A stretch of DNA of 64,000 nucleotides from Nematostella vectensis (lineage: Eukaryota; Cnidaria; Anthozoa; Actiniaria; Edwardsiidae), in the NCBI RefSeq assembly GCF_932526225.1, contig NC_064047.1, positions 9,413,994 through 9,477,993 on the forward strand, read 5' to 3'. Below, one piece after another: positions 31,020-42,100 of the stretch (within the stretch, counting starts at the first letter, position 1; each line of letters opens with the position of its first letter). A model generated the notes under the pieces. That model saw only the letters and a program-made list of their open reading frames with translations. It made no database searches and was not told the origin of the DNA. The position numbers were made by a program, and so were the translations under genes.

Positions 31020-32700
31020 GGGGGGGGGGGGGGGGGGGGTTAAAAAATACACCATCCGATTTTATAACTCCGAATACTATGTTTCAATATTTTAAATTTT
31101 GAATACCAAGTAGCAAATAGCAAACAAAATATCAAGTGCGACTTTTTTTAAAATCGATGCGACTTTTTGCAGTGTCATTGAAATTTGAGCTTTTTGTCCC
31201 TGAACTGATACACAGGGCAATGATGATCAAGGAAAAATTATCTGAAAAAGCTAAAATCTGGTTATGTGCACTTCGGCATCACGTTATTTGTGTTTTGAAA
31301 ATCAGTCCGTAATACAAGAAACCTATAGCCATTGTAAGAAATTGTGTCTTCTCTCACTATCTGGAATTGCGCGTTTTCCAGGTTTTCCCGTCATGTCAGC
31401 CTCGCCATGAAGGGAGCAGGCGCGTACCCGCGGGGGGGGGGGGGGGGGGGGTGGGCAGTCATAGGTATCATATGGAAAAAGCATAGTATTTGAAGATTCC
31501 TTAATAAGAAATGACGCAAGTTTAGGATGCCCGCGCACCCTGCGAACCCCCCTGTGTGCGAGCTAGTTCTTGCGTAGCCGTATCGACGCTTAGTTATTTA
31601 GAACCAAGCAATATTTTCTCAAACTTGAAGATGAAGAAATTCTTTAGTTCTCAAATTTATCTGTATAAATGCCCTCAAATTGAGTATCTAAAATTTAATA
31701 TTGTACAATACTGATCCCCTCATTCCAAAGTCGTCCCTTAAACACAAGTTGATGTAGCCATTGAACGTCACAGAGGACCTAAACCTTGGAGGCAAACTTT
31801 TTTACGTTACCCATAAACCATTCCGGGTTAAGATCCATTGATACGCTGTTGCAAGGTGACTAAAAGTCAAAATATTGCCTCGTTTTGTTTAAAACTTTTA
31901 AATTTTACTTCAAATAGTAGTTGATAGTAGTAGTTAACGTCATCTGATAAAGCAAAGTATAATTAATGAAGTCTGAGAAAACTCCGAAAATCGCTCTTAA
32001 AATAAATCTTCTACAGGGAATTGAAGATGAACAATTATGACTAGCAATAAAAAAAATGTCGGTACAAGAACGGTGAATAACAATGACAAAAGCAGTTAAA
32101 AAACAACTGCTAATATATACTAATTATTATTTGTTAGATAAACTAATAACCTTCCTCTTATTTATTTTATAATATATATCCATATGACTTAGTATAGTGT
32201 AGTTGTGTTGTGCTCACCGCAGAACGGTCTCGTCATCCATGTTTCTCCCTCTTACTTAGATGTAATGATCCGTTCGAAAAAATTTCGGTTGTATGACTTC
32301 AGGAATCTATCCAGTTCAATTCAGTCCAATTTATCCCTATTTGTTTGATAAAAACTTTCCTTTCAGCTTCAGCAAACGATCAGCACTGTTTTTTGACAGA
32401 ACACGTTTGGCTTTTGGGGGAAGTCAAATATTGTCAGATTCGCTTATCATTCTTGGACATTTACTTTCCTCTTATTTCCCTCTTATTTCACTTCTTTCTT
32501 ATGGTTATTTTGCTTTTTTAAAAAGCAAAGTTTTACTAAACGAACTTATCAGTATCTAACGCTCATCCGTGGGACCATCCACTAACAAAAAAGAGAAACA
32601 ACAACTCTAACGTATTATGTAAGGCTGTTAACCACAAAGGCCGTTCCCGGTAATTCAAATTCTGTTTCAGCTTGGAATGAACCCGAATTTCGGTTTCCGC
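31020..32700. other. Intergenic, repeat fragments only
   Basis: Poly-G runs near 31020-31040 and 31432-31450. 31105-31315 is related to 17000-17215. 31413-31560 is a CAGGCGCGTACCC-type element fragment. 31570-32700 is AT-rich and I see no gene or RNA in it. Confidence 0.4.
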
Positions 32701-32704
32701 TTTG

Positions 32705-32817
32705 ACCTAGTCTCTCGCGCAGCCGTTTTTTGTGTCGGTCACGCAACGCTGATATCCCCACTAATGGGAGCGTTGCGTGACTGACACAAAGAACGGCTGC
32801 TCGGGAGACTAGTTTTG
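32705..32817. mobile_element. Hairpin MITE
   Basis: Arms CTCTCGCGCAGCCGTTTTTT.. with GTCACGCAACGCT and AGCGTTGCGTGAC..GAACGGCTGCTCGGGAGACTAG are inverted repeats of about 48 bp with an 18-bp loop. Confidence 0.8.
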
Positions 32818-33119
32818 ACACCGTGATCGTTTATCGAAGAAGTGACATGATGGGAAATCGGAAACGCTGCACACGTTTCACGGTTTATATTCATTTACAG
32901 GGTACCCGAAAAGAGTGCCTGGGATAGACTGCTGTAGAAAAATCTGCGTTTTGCCCATATGTCAGGGGTGAACCCTTGCGCGCGAGGATCTCCTCCTTTC
33001 CTTTCCGCCGTTCTGCATTCACCTGTTTGGTTGATGGTTCAAAATTTGCGACAAAACCCATGCAAAGCATATTCGCATATTGACAGCTTTCGCGCAATGG
33101 TGTACGGATTTTGGCACGT

Positions 33120-33525
33120 CATGAGGTCGCTTAGAAACGCTCACGCATGCACAACGAAAACAGCCTCGACCCATGGCAGAGTTCTCTTTTCCTCGCGAAC
33201 GCCAGCCCAGCGAGAGGCCTCTGCTAGCAGGGAAGCATTCATCTACGTTAACAATACAACAAAAACTGGTATTCGACTCTGAATCGGGAGTCTGTCCTGA
33301 ATAAGTCTTATTGAAGACGAAAATTTGGCAGAGTCGAATGCTAGTTTTTGTTGTACAGTATTTATTCGGGTCAGTACGCAGCTCTTACAAGCTGCAATTT
33401 GATTGGGCGAATGAACAATGTCCGCACCTCGACACAAAGAACGGGAAGAATAGAGACAAAAGAACTCTTTTGTAGAACAAAGATAATAGGAGACAAAGCA
33501 GCTGCGTACTTACTCATTTATTCTT
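33120..33525. repeat. Cluster of TIR-element ends
   Basis: 33165-33240 is GC-rich and ends in CCCAGCGAGAGGCCTCTGC, similar to a DNA-transposon terminus. 33254-33356 is a small palindrome with arms TACAACAAAAACTGGTATTCG and its complement; it resembles a part of the 8560-8812 repeat. 33370-33525 is the inverted copy of the element at 838-980. Confidence 0.5.
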
Positions 33526-33815
33526 CTTGTTCGCGAACACGACTATTTGGACCTTTTGTATTGATCTTCCGTTTCCAAAAAAAGCTTAGCTTGGTCTACC
33601 TGTGTAATTCGCCTTCCACTCTCCCCAAGCCTCACTCGCCACACGCTCGACTCCTCGATTCACGATGCCATGTGAACGAAACCTGCCGGGTTTTCGCTGC
33701 TAAAAATTTCACCAAACCCCTCTATAAAGTCTACAAGAATTATATCAGCATGTGATCCAGTTTTATTGACAAAATTTTAAAGGTAAAGTAGTCCACAGGT
33801 TTTCTGTTTTTATCT

Positions 33816-34647
33816 TTGTCGAGGTTTCGAGAAGCTGAGAATAATCTCCTGGAAAGCTTTAAGCTCTATGAAAAACTTTTTGTGAAACTTGGGGAGTTAG
33901 TAGATTTAAAAATCACTTTTGTTGATACGTATGTCGAAACATTTCGCGCACTTGCCCAAGTTTCAGTTTTACTTGGCAAAACAGATAATAAGCCTTGTTC
34001 CTTGTTAGTCTCCGAACAAGGTCGTCCGCGCGCTCTTGTAGACAGCCTAAAGACGGATTAAAAAACGTAACCCTTTATGAAGGCGTACATGTTCATGACA
34101 TCAGCTCATTGGTCAGTAGTAGACTTCGACAAGTATGGATGATGAAGATCTGGAAAAGCCTTCTTCATCGATCAAGACTCAAGGAAGACACAAGAGAGGA
34201 AGAATGCGATCATCTCTGAGCTGAAGAAAGGCTACAGTGTCTTCCATAACGCAACGCATGCAGAGCCAAACACAAGACAAATGATTGTCGCTCCAGATAC
34301 CTGCTTTGGCAAACAGATATACAGCGAAGACTGTGTGATTACAATGGATGAGATCTCATATTCCATCAACCCTCGACTTGTCGTTCTCAGCGGTTGCCAT
34401 AGCGCTACAGGGAAGATCAGAGCCGAGGGTGTGATGGGCCTAGCCCGAGCTTTCTTAGCCGCAGGTGCTCGATCAGTGTTGGCCATCCTGTGGATGGTAA
34501 ATGACGAGGCCGTGCTAACCATTTATGGGTACTTCTATGACCACCTTCTCACAGGTCTGATGTATGATTGACGCCAAGGACCGATACAGTCATCACTATT
34601 ACTTGGGGGCGTTTGTCCTCATCGGTGATGATGTGAGTCTGCAATGA
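33816..34647 (+). pseudogene. Broken TPR-CHAT (TTC28-like) gene fragment
   Basis: 33816-34061 encodes a TPR-type end (FREAENNLLESFKLYEKL, then VLLGKTD and VSEQGRPRALVDSLK) and hits a stop. From about 34150, in a different frame, comes a CHAT (caspase-HetF) part: SVFHNATHAE with the likely catalytic His, then LVVLSGCHSATG with the likely catalytic Cys, and GVMGLARAFLAAGARSVLAI. Another frame break near 34570 precedes the C-terminal AFVLIGDDVSLQ and stop (34647). TPR-CHAT proteins are numerous in cnidarians and act as putative death or immune adaptors. The stop, two frame shifts and no good splice sites point to a pseudogene. Confidence 0.7.
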
Positions 34648-35373
34648 AGCGGTCTACTTAATCGTGTCTTTTCCATGGCTGTATCTAGAACCCCTAGAAC
34701 ATGGACAAGCCACTGCCAACGATACCAGAGCTATAGATCGATAGCCTTGATCCTTAATGACAATCAATAATTTAAATGATCTTCTGCCTCGAATAACCTT
34801 GTTCTAAATGTAAACAGTCCTTACTTGGACGTAACGTGTTTTGAGAAGTAAACTGGCAGTGCTTGTTCTGGGGTATAAGAATGCAAGAAAAAGTTAATGA
34901 AACAAAGAGCTGACCATTTTTTTTCATTTATTTTAAGTGATTTCAATAAATATCTTACAGTTTGACGAGCTTCTTCGTGGCCATTAGGGGCAAATTTAAG
35001 AAAATGTTGGCCAGTTGGCCAGTTGGCCAACATGCGACAATCACTGTTTTGATTATAAAATATTAATTAAGGTTTGTTGAAGTCACCCCCAATTCTATCT
35101 TAATGTTTCTGTAACCCCCCTCCCCCAAATATTTCGAGGAACCGGCTTCAGCATGGACGTTTTCGTGTCTTGACTTTATCTTCATTGATAATTTTTTCGT
35201 CCTTTTATGGCGTGACTACCGCAGCCATCTTCCGCGTGTTGGTGTCTTGTTTAAGTTTGTTACCAAAAAACCCACTTGATCAGCTTAGTCGGCAATGGCA
35301 AAATTCAATACTGGTTGAAGAGTTCAAGTACTTTTTAATAACAGTACTCTAAACAACCATGAGAAATTATTGA
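34648..35373. other. Intergenic DNA between CHAT relic and SENP gene
   Basis: AT-rich; a triple TTGGCCAG repeat lies near 35008-35033. No gene seen. Confidence 0.4.
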
Positions 35374-35841
35374 TACACCTATTTCAAATAAGGTTGCACT
35401 CTGAGAATCTGTTTACCATAACCCGTAGTGCTTACAGCATAACCATTAAAACTGTGGACACCTAAAATATGTGTGGAATGTTTATTGTCTTCTCACGAAT
35501 CAGACGCGTGAATTCAGACACTGAGACTTGCTGAGACATGTTTCCAGTTGACTGTTTGAATATCTCGCGAGTGATTGGTCAGAACAAACATTCCATACAT
35601 GTTTCCGGTGTTCACGGTTTTCTTGGTCGCGCTGTAATGGGTATCAAGTAAATAAGAAAATAAGCTTTAATAAAATAAAACACAAATACAGGTTTTAAGT
35701 TGTAGAAGTCTTGTTTATGTTCTCATGAACATTCACCGTGGCTTTCAGATACAAGGATTTAGCCGTTTATACGCTACCCATGAACCACCGCGGGTTACGA
35801 CACCTTGATTCTCAAGTGCAACCCTTTTTAAAATAGGTGTA
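35374..35841. mobile_element. TIR element with TACACCTATTTCAAATAAGG ends
   Basis: Left end TACACCTATTTCAAATAAGG then TTGCACTCTGAGAATC; right end GATTCTCAAGTGCAAC..AAAATAGGTGTA. The inverted repeats also include the CATAACCCG/CGGGTTACG blocks. A shorter copy is at 50445-50722. It lies between the CHAT relic and the SENP 3' end. Confidence 0.75.
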
Positions 35842-36187
35842 TTTAGCCCTATAGAAATGACCATATTATTATTAATAACCTAGGCGTTTTTCCTAGGCCA
35901 ATTTTCTTAGATTAGAAGGTACCCTTAATCTGAGTTACCCGCCGTAGTGGTCGTAGTGCAACCACGATCTTCACCCGCGCGCGAAAAGCTCGTTTATGAG
36001 GCATGCCAATTTATATTCTGATACAATCCAGATTGGTAACATGAAGTACATACAACAACAGCTGGAGACAGAGCCGAGGGCTGACAAGCCAGATTTCGTG
36101 ATCAAGACTGGGGTCAGTAATGTCCTGTATTCGAGCTCAGATTAGAACTCGTATTTCCTGCCGCGTGCGACAAGCAAGGGTTTGTAG

Positions 36188-39100
36188 TCAAGTCTTGCTT
36201 TTTGCTGAGGATGAGGTTGATGATGTCCTATCTTTAAGCTCATAGATTAGATCTCGAATTTCCTGCCGCTTTCGTGCGATCCGCTCTTGGGTGAACCAGT
36301 CAATTCGGCGTATCGGCATCCTATAATCTTTGATAGGATCCTGATGAAAAAAACCCGCAATACTTTTTATTGATTGAGCAGCACAAAATAGTTCACTCTG
36401 AGGTGGGGATATTCATACAACTGGTTAACAAATATTACACTGCTTTTATATTACTGCTGCACTGGGTTTTGAGGGACGGTGGGAAAAATAACACTTAAAC
36501 CAATGTACACTTATGTTATTTCTTTTAAATTTTAATTAAAAATCTTCCCTTTTAAGTAAACCGGTTCGCTGCGTCGAAATTGCTAGAATGTCTATCTTTC
36601 TGTCGCCATCCGTTCCTATGTCTGTCTGTCTGTCTGTCTGTCTGTCCGCCAAAGACCGTCTCGGTCTACTCACCTCAAAGAAGCTCTCGACGTACTGCAG
36701 TAGGAAGACTCCACAATCACAGTGATTATCTTGTTCTGGGACCTGTAAGGGGCGAAGGCTACACTAAGCTCCGGCATTGTAATCATCATGATAATCATCA
36801 TGATACCATCATCAATAAAAAACACCACTATCAAACATCAATATTTACCATTATACAAACAAAAAACAAAAAATTACGCATTACTCGGGAACATCTACTG
36901 TAGTAACAAGTACCTTAGGAAAGCCTCCTTTGAATGTTTCTTTAGAGAAGTCCCTCTTCTTTTCCTCGGATTTTTTGTGGTTCCACTCGTGCATAAGGTA
37001 ACTGTAAAAACGAAAAGGAGGTAGGTAAGATTACAAGAGTGAAGGGAATGCAAGATGAGGTAGGTAAGATTACAGGAGTAAAGGGAATGCAAGATGAGGT
37101 AGGTGAGATTACAAGAGTGAAGGGAATGCAAAATGAGGTAGGTAAGATTACAGGAGTAAAGGAAATGCAAGATGAGGTAGGTGAGATTACAAGAGTGAAG
37201 GGAATGCAAGATGAGGTAGGTAAGATTACAGGAGTGAAGGAAATGCAAGATGAGGTAGGTAAGATTACAGGAGTAAAGGAAATGCAAGATGAGGTAGGTA
37301 AGATTACAGGAGTAAAGGAAATGCAAGATGAGATAGGTAAGATTACAGGAGTAAAGGGAATGCAAGATGAGGTAGGTAAGATTACAAGAGTGAAGGGAAT
37401 GCAAGATGAGGTAGGTAAGATTACAGGAGTAAAGGAAATGCAAGATGAGGTAGGTAAGATTACAGGAGTAAAGGAAATGCAAGATGAGATAGGTAAGATT
37501 ACAGGAGTAAAGGGAATGCAAGATGAGGTAGGTGAGATTACAAGAGTGAAGGGAATGCAAGATGAGGTAGGTAAGATTACAGGAGTAAAGGAAATGCAAG
37601 ATGAGATAGGTAAGATTACAGGAGTAAAGGGAATGCAAGATGAGGTAGGTAAGATTACAGGAGTAAAGGAAATGCAAGATGAGATAGGTGAGATTACAAG
37701 AGTAAAGGAAATGCAAGATGAGATAGGTGAGATTACAAGAGTAAAGGAAATGCAAGATGAGGTAGGTGAGATTACAAGAGTGAAGGGAATTCAAGATGAG
37801 GTAGGTGAGATTACATGAGTAACGGGAATGCAAGATGAGGTAGGTGAGATTACAAGAGTGAAGGGAATGCAAGATGAGGTAGGTGAGATTACAAGAGTGA
37901 AGGGAATGCAAGATGAGGTAGGTGAGATTGCAAGAGTGAAGGGAATGGAAGATGAGGTAGGTGAGATTGCAAGAGTGAAGGGAATGCAAGATGAGGTAGG
38001 TGAGATTACAAGAGTGAAGGGAATGGAAGATGAGGTAGGTGAGATTACATGAGTAACGGGAATGCACGATGAGGTAGGTGAGATTACAAGAGTGAAGGGA
38101 ATGCAAGATGAGGTAGGTGAGATTACAAGAGTGAAGGGAATGCAAGATGAGGTAGGTGAGATTGCAAGAGTGAAGGGAATGCAAGATGAGGTAGGTGAGA
38201 TTGCAAGAGTGAAGGGAATGCAAGATGAGGTAGGTGAGATTACAAGAGTGAAGGGAGTGCAAGATAAGGTAGGTGAGATTACAAGAGTGAAGGGAATGCA
38301 AGATGAGGTAGGTGAGATTACAAGAGTGAAGGGAATGGAAGATGAGGTAGGTGAGATTACAAGAGTGAAGGGAGTGCAAGATAAGGTAGGTGAGATTACA
38401 AGAGTGAAGGGAATGCAAGATGAGGTAGGTGAGATTACAAGAGTGAAGGGAATGCAAGATGAGGTAGGTGAGATTGCAAGAGTGAAGGGAATGGAAGATG
38501 AGGTAGGTGAGATTGCAAGAGTGAAGGGAATGCAAGATGAGGTAGGTGAGATTACAAGAGTGAAGGGAGTGCAAGATAAGGTAGGTGAGATTACAAGAGT
38601 GAAGGGAATGCAAGATGAGGTAGGTAAGATTGCAAGAGTGAAGGGAATGGAAGATGAGGTAGGTGAGATTACAAGAGTGAAGGGAATGGAAGATGAGGTA
38701 GGTGAGATTACATGAGTAACGGGAATGCAAGATGAGGTAGGTGAGATTACAAGAGTGAAGGGAATGCAAGATGAGGTAGGTGAGATTACAAGAGTGAAGG
38801 GAATGCAAGATGAGGTAGGTGAGATTGCAAGAGTGAAGGGAATGGAAGATGAGGTAGGTGAGATTGCAAGAGTGAAGGGAATGCAAGATGAGGTAGGTGA
38901 GATTACAAGAGTGAAGGGAATGCAAGATGAGGTAGGTGAGATTACAAGAGTGAAGGGAATGCAAGATGAGGTAGGTGAGATTGCAAGAGTGAAGGGAATG
39001 GAAGATGAGGTGGGATGAGGCAAGTATGGTAAGGTGTTGAAGGGGGGGGGGCAAACATGTTGAAGTATGGTAAGGGGTGTTAGGGTGGGTGATGGTCTAA

Positions 39101-42100
39101 TAGGTTGGATATAAAAATAAATATCAATAGGCATACTTTGACATGGATTCACAGCCAGACGAGAAAAGGTATGGCAATGCAAAGCAAGTTTAGGTAAGGC
39201 TATTGAAGGGTGGGTACAAAAGGTGAGGTAAAAGGTAATGTGGGCCGAGATGAGAGTCTTGTGCTAAAGAGTGGTGAGGGGGGGGGGGGGGGGGGGGGTT
39301 TGGAAGGATATGGCTTGGGGAGCTTTGTATTGAAAATATTCAATATTCATGGCTTACTTTCTCAGGTTGGATGTGACTCTCGACCTCCCGGATCCGCCAA
39401 GGGAGTCGAATACTAGAATACACGGGCTGCAAAATAAGACATTCAATGTGACAAAAATACATCACCATAAAATTGCTACAGAGCAAAAAATTACCGACCA
39501 CTAAATAAAAATATATTTGTCACAAAAAAACACAGGCTAGAGCAAAAATAATATTACAGGTTCCCAGCATATTATGGAAAGAAAATTATCTGAATTGTTT
39601 TAGTAGCTTTTTTCAGTTATTGTGGGTTTTTTAAGAGAACCTATATGAAAAAAGTGAAACACAATCAATGAAACTCGATTTAAGAGTTAACTCAAGCTTG
39701 TTTCTTGTGATCAACCCTCCCTCCCTCCGCCATTCTTTTATTGTATAGCACATCTTACACTTTGAAGGGTGTCTTGTACCTACACATTGTAGGATGTCTA
39801 TGCTTGTAACTTTGCCTGGTAGGGTGTCTAGACGTGTACCTACACGTGGTAGGGTGTCTAGACGTGTACCTACACGTGGTAGGGTGTCTAGACGTGTACC
39901 CTACACGTGGTAGGGTGTTTAGACGTGTACCTACACGTGGTAGGGTGTCTAGACGTGTACCTACACGTGGTAGGGTGTCTAGACGTGTACCTACACGTGG
40001 TAGGGTGTCTAGACGTGTACCTACACGTGGTAGGGTGTCTAGACGTGTAACTACACGTGGTAGGGTGTTTAGACGTGTAACCACACGTGGTAGGGTGTCT
40101 AGACGTGTAACCACACGTGGTAGGGTGTCTAGACGTGTACCTACACGTGGTAGGGTGTCTAGACGTGTACCTACACGTGGTAGGGTGTCTAGACGTGTAA
40201 CTACACGTGGTAGGGTGTCTAGACATGTAACTACACGTGGTAGGGTGTCTAGACGTGTACCTACACGTGGTAGGGTGTCTAAGCGTGTAACTACACGTGG
40301 TAGGGTGTCTAGACGTGTACCTACACGTGGTAGGGTGTCTAGACGTGTACCCTACACGTGGTAGGGTGTCTAGACGTGTAACCACACGTGGTAGAGTGTC
40401 TAGACGTGTAACCACACGTGGTAGGGTGTCTAGACGTGTAACCACACGTGGTAGGGTGTCTAGACGTGTAACCACACGTGGTAGGGTGTCTAGACGTGTA
40501 ACCACACGTGGTAGGGTGTCTAGACGTGTAACCACACGTGGTAGGGTGTCTAGACGTGTACCTACACGTGGTAGGGTGTCTAGACGTGTACCTACACGTG
40601 GTAGGGTGTCTAGACGTGTACCTACACGTGGTAGGGTGTCTAGACGTGTAACTACACGTGGTAGGGTGTCTAGACGTGTAACTACACGTGGTAGGGTGTC
40701 TAGACGTGTAACTACACGTGGTAGAATGTCTAGACGTGTACCCTACACGTGGTAGGGTGTCTAGACGTGTAACCACACGTGGTAGGGTGTCTAGACGTGT
40801 ACCTACACGTGGTAGGGTGTCTAGACGTGTACCTACACGTGGTAGGGTGTCTAGACGTGTAACTACACGTGGTAGGGTGTCTAAGCGTGTAACTACACGT
40901 GGTAGGGTGTCTAGACGTGTACCTACACGTGGTAGGGTGTCTAGACGTGTACCCTACACGTGGTAGGGTGTCTAGACGTGTAACCACACGTGGTAGAGTG
41001 TCTAGACGTGTAACCACACGTGGTAGGGTGTCTAGACGTGTACCTACACGTGGTAGGGTGTCTAGACGTGTAACCACACGTGGTAGGGTGTCTAGACGTG
41101 TAACCACACGTGGTAGGGTGTCTAGACGTGTAACCACACGTGGTAGGGTGTCTAGACGTGTACCTACACGTGGTAGGGTGTCTAGACGTGTAACTACACG
41201 TGGTAGAATGTCTAGACGTGTACCGACACGTGGTAGGGTGTCTAGACGTGTAACCACACGTGGTAGGGTGTCTAGACGTGTAACTACACGTGGTAGGGTG
41301 TCTAGACGTGTAACTACACGTGGTAGGGTGTCTAGACGTGTACCTACACGTGGTAGGGTGTCTAGACGTGTACCTACACGTGGTAGGGTGTCTAGACGTG
41401 TAACTACACGTGGTAGGGTGTCTAGACGTGTAACCACACGTGGTAGGGTGTCTAGACGTGTAACCACACGTGGTAGGGTGTCTAGACGTGTAACCACACG
41501 TGGTAGGGTGTCTAGACGTGTAACCACACATGGTAGGGTGTCTAGACGTGTACCTACACGTGGTAGGGTGTCTAGACGTGTAACTACACGTGGTAGAATG
41601 TCTAGACGTGTACCGACACGTGGTAGGGTGTCTAGACGTGTAACCACACGTGGTAGGGTGTCTAGACGTGTAACTACACGTGGTAGGGTGTCTAGACGTG
41701 TACCTACACGTGGTAGGGTGTCTAGACGTGTACCTACACGTGGTAGGGTGTCTAGACGTGTAACTACACGTGGTAGGGTGTCTAGACGTGTAACCACACG
41801 TGGTAGGGTGTCTAGACGTGTAACTACACGTGGTAGGGTGTCTAGACGTGTACCTACACGTGGTAGGGTGTCTAGACGTGTACCTACACGTGGTAGGGTG
41901 TCTAGACGTGTAACTACACGTGGTAGGGTGTCTAGACGTGTAACTACACGTGGTAGGGTGTCTAGACGTGTAACTACACGTGGTAGGGTGTCTAGACATG
42001 TAACTACACGTGGTAGGGTGTCTAGACGTGTACCTACACGTGGTAGGGTGTCTAGACGTGTAACTACACGTGGTAGGGAGTCTAAGCGTGTATCTACACG

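Noticed and set aside
36895-39054. 719-codon minus-strand open frame, and 259/217-codon plus-strand frames over the same region
   Set aside because: They follow a 39-bp (13-codon) tandem repeat open in several frames on both strands. The only real coding part is the SENP exon 37001-36914, which is read in another frame.
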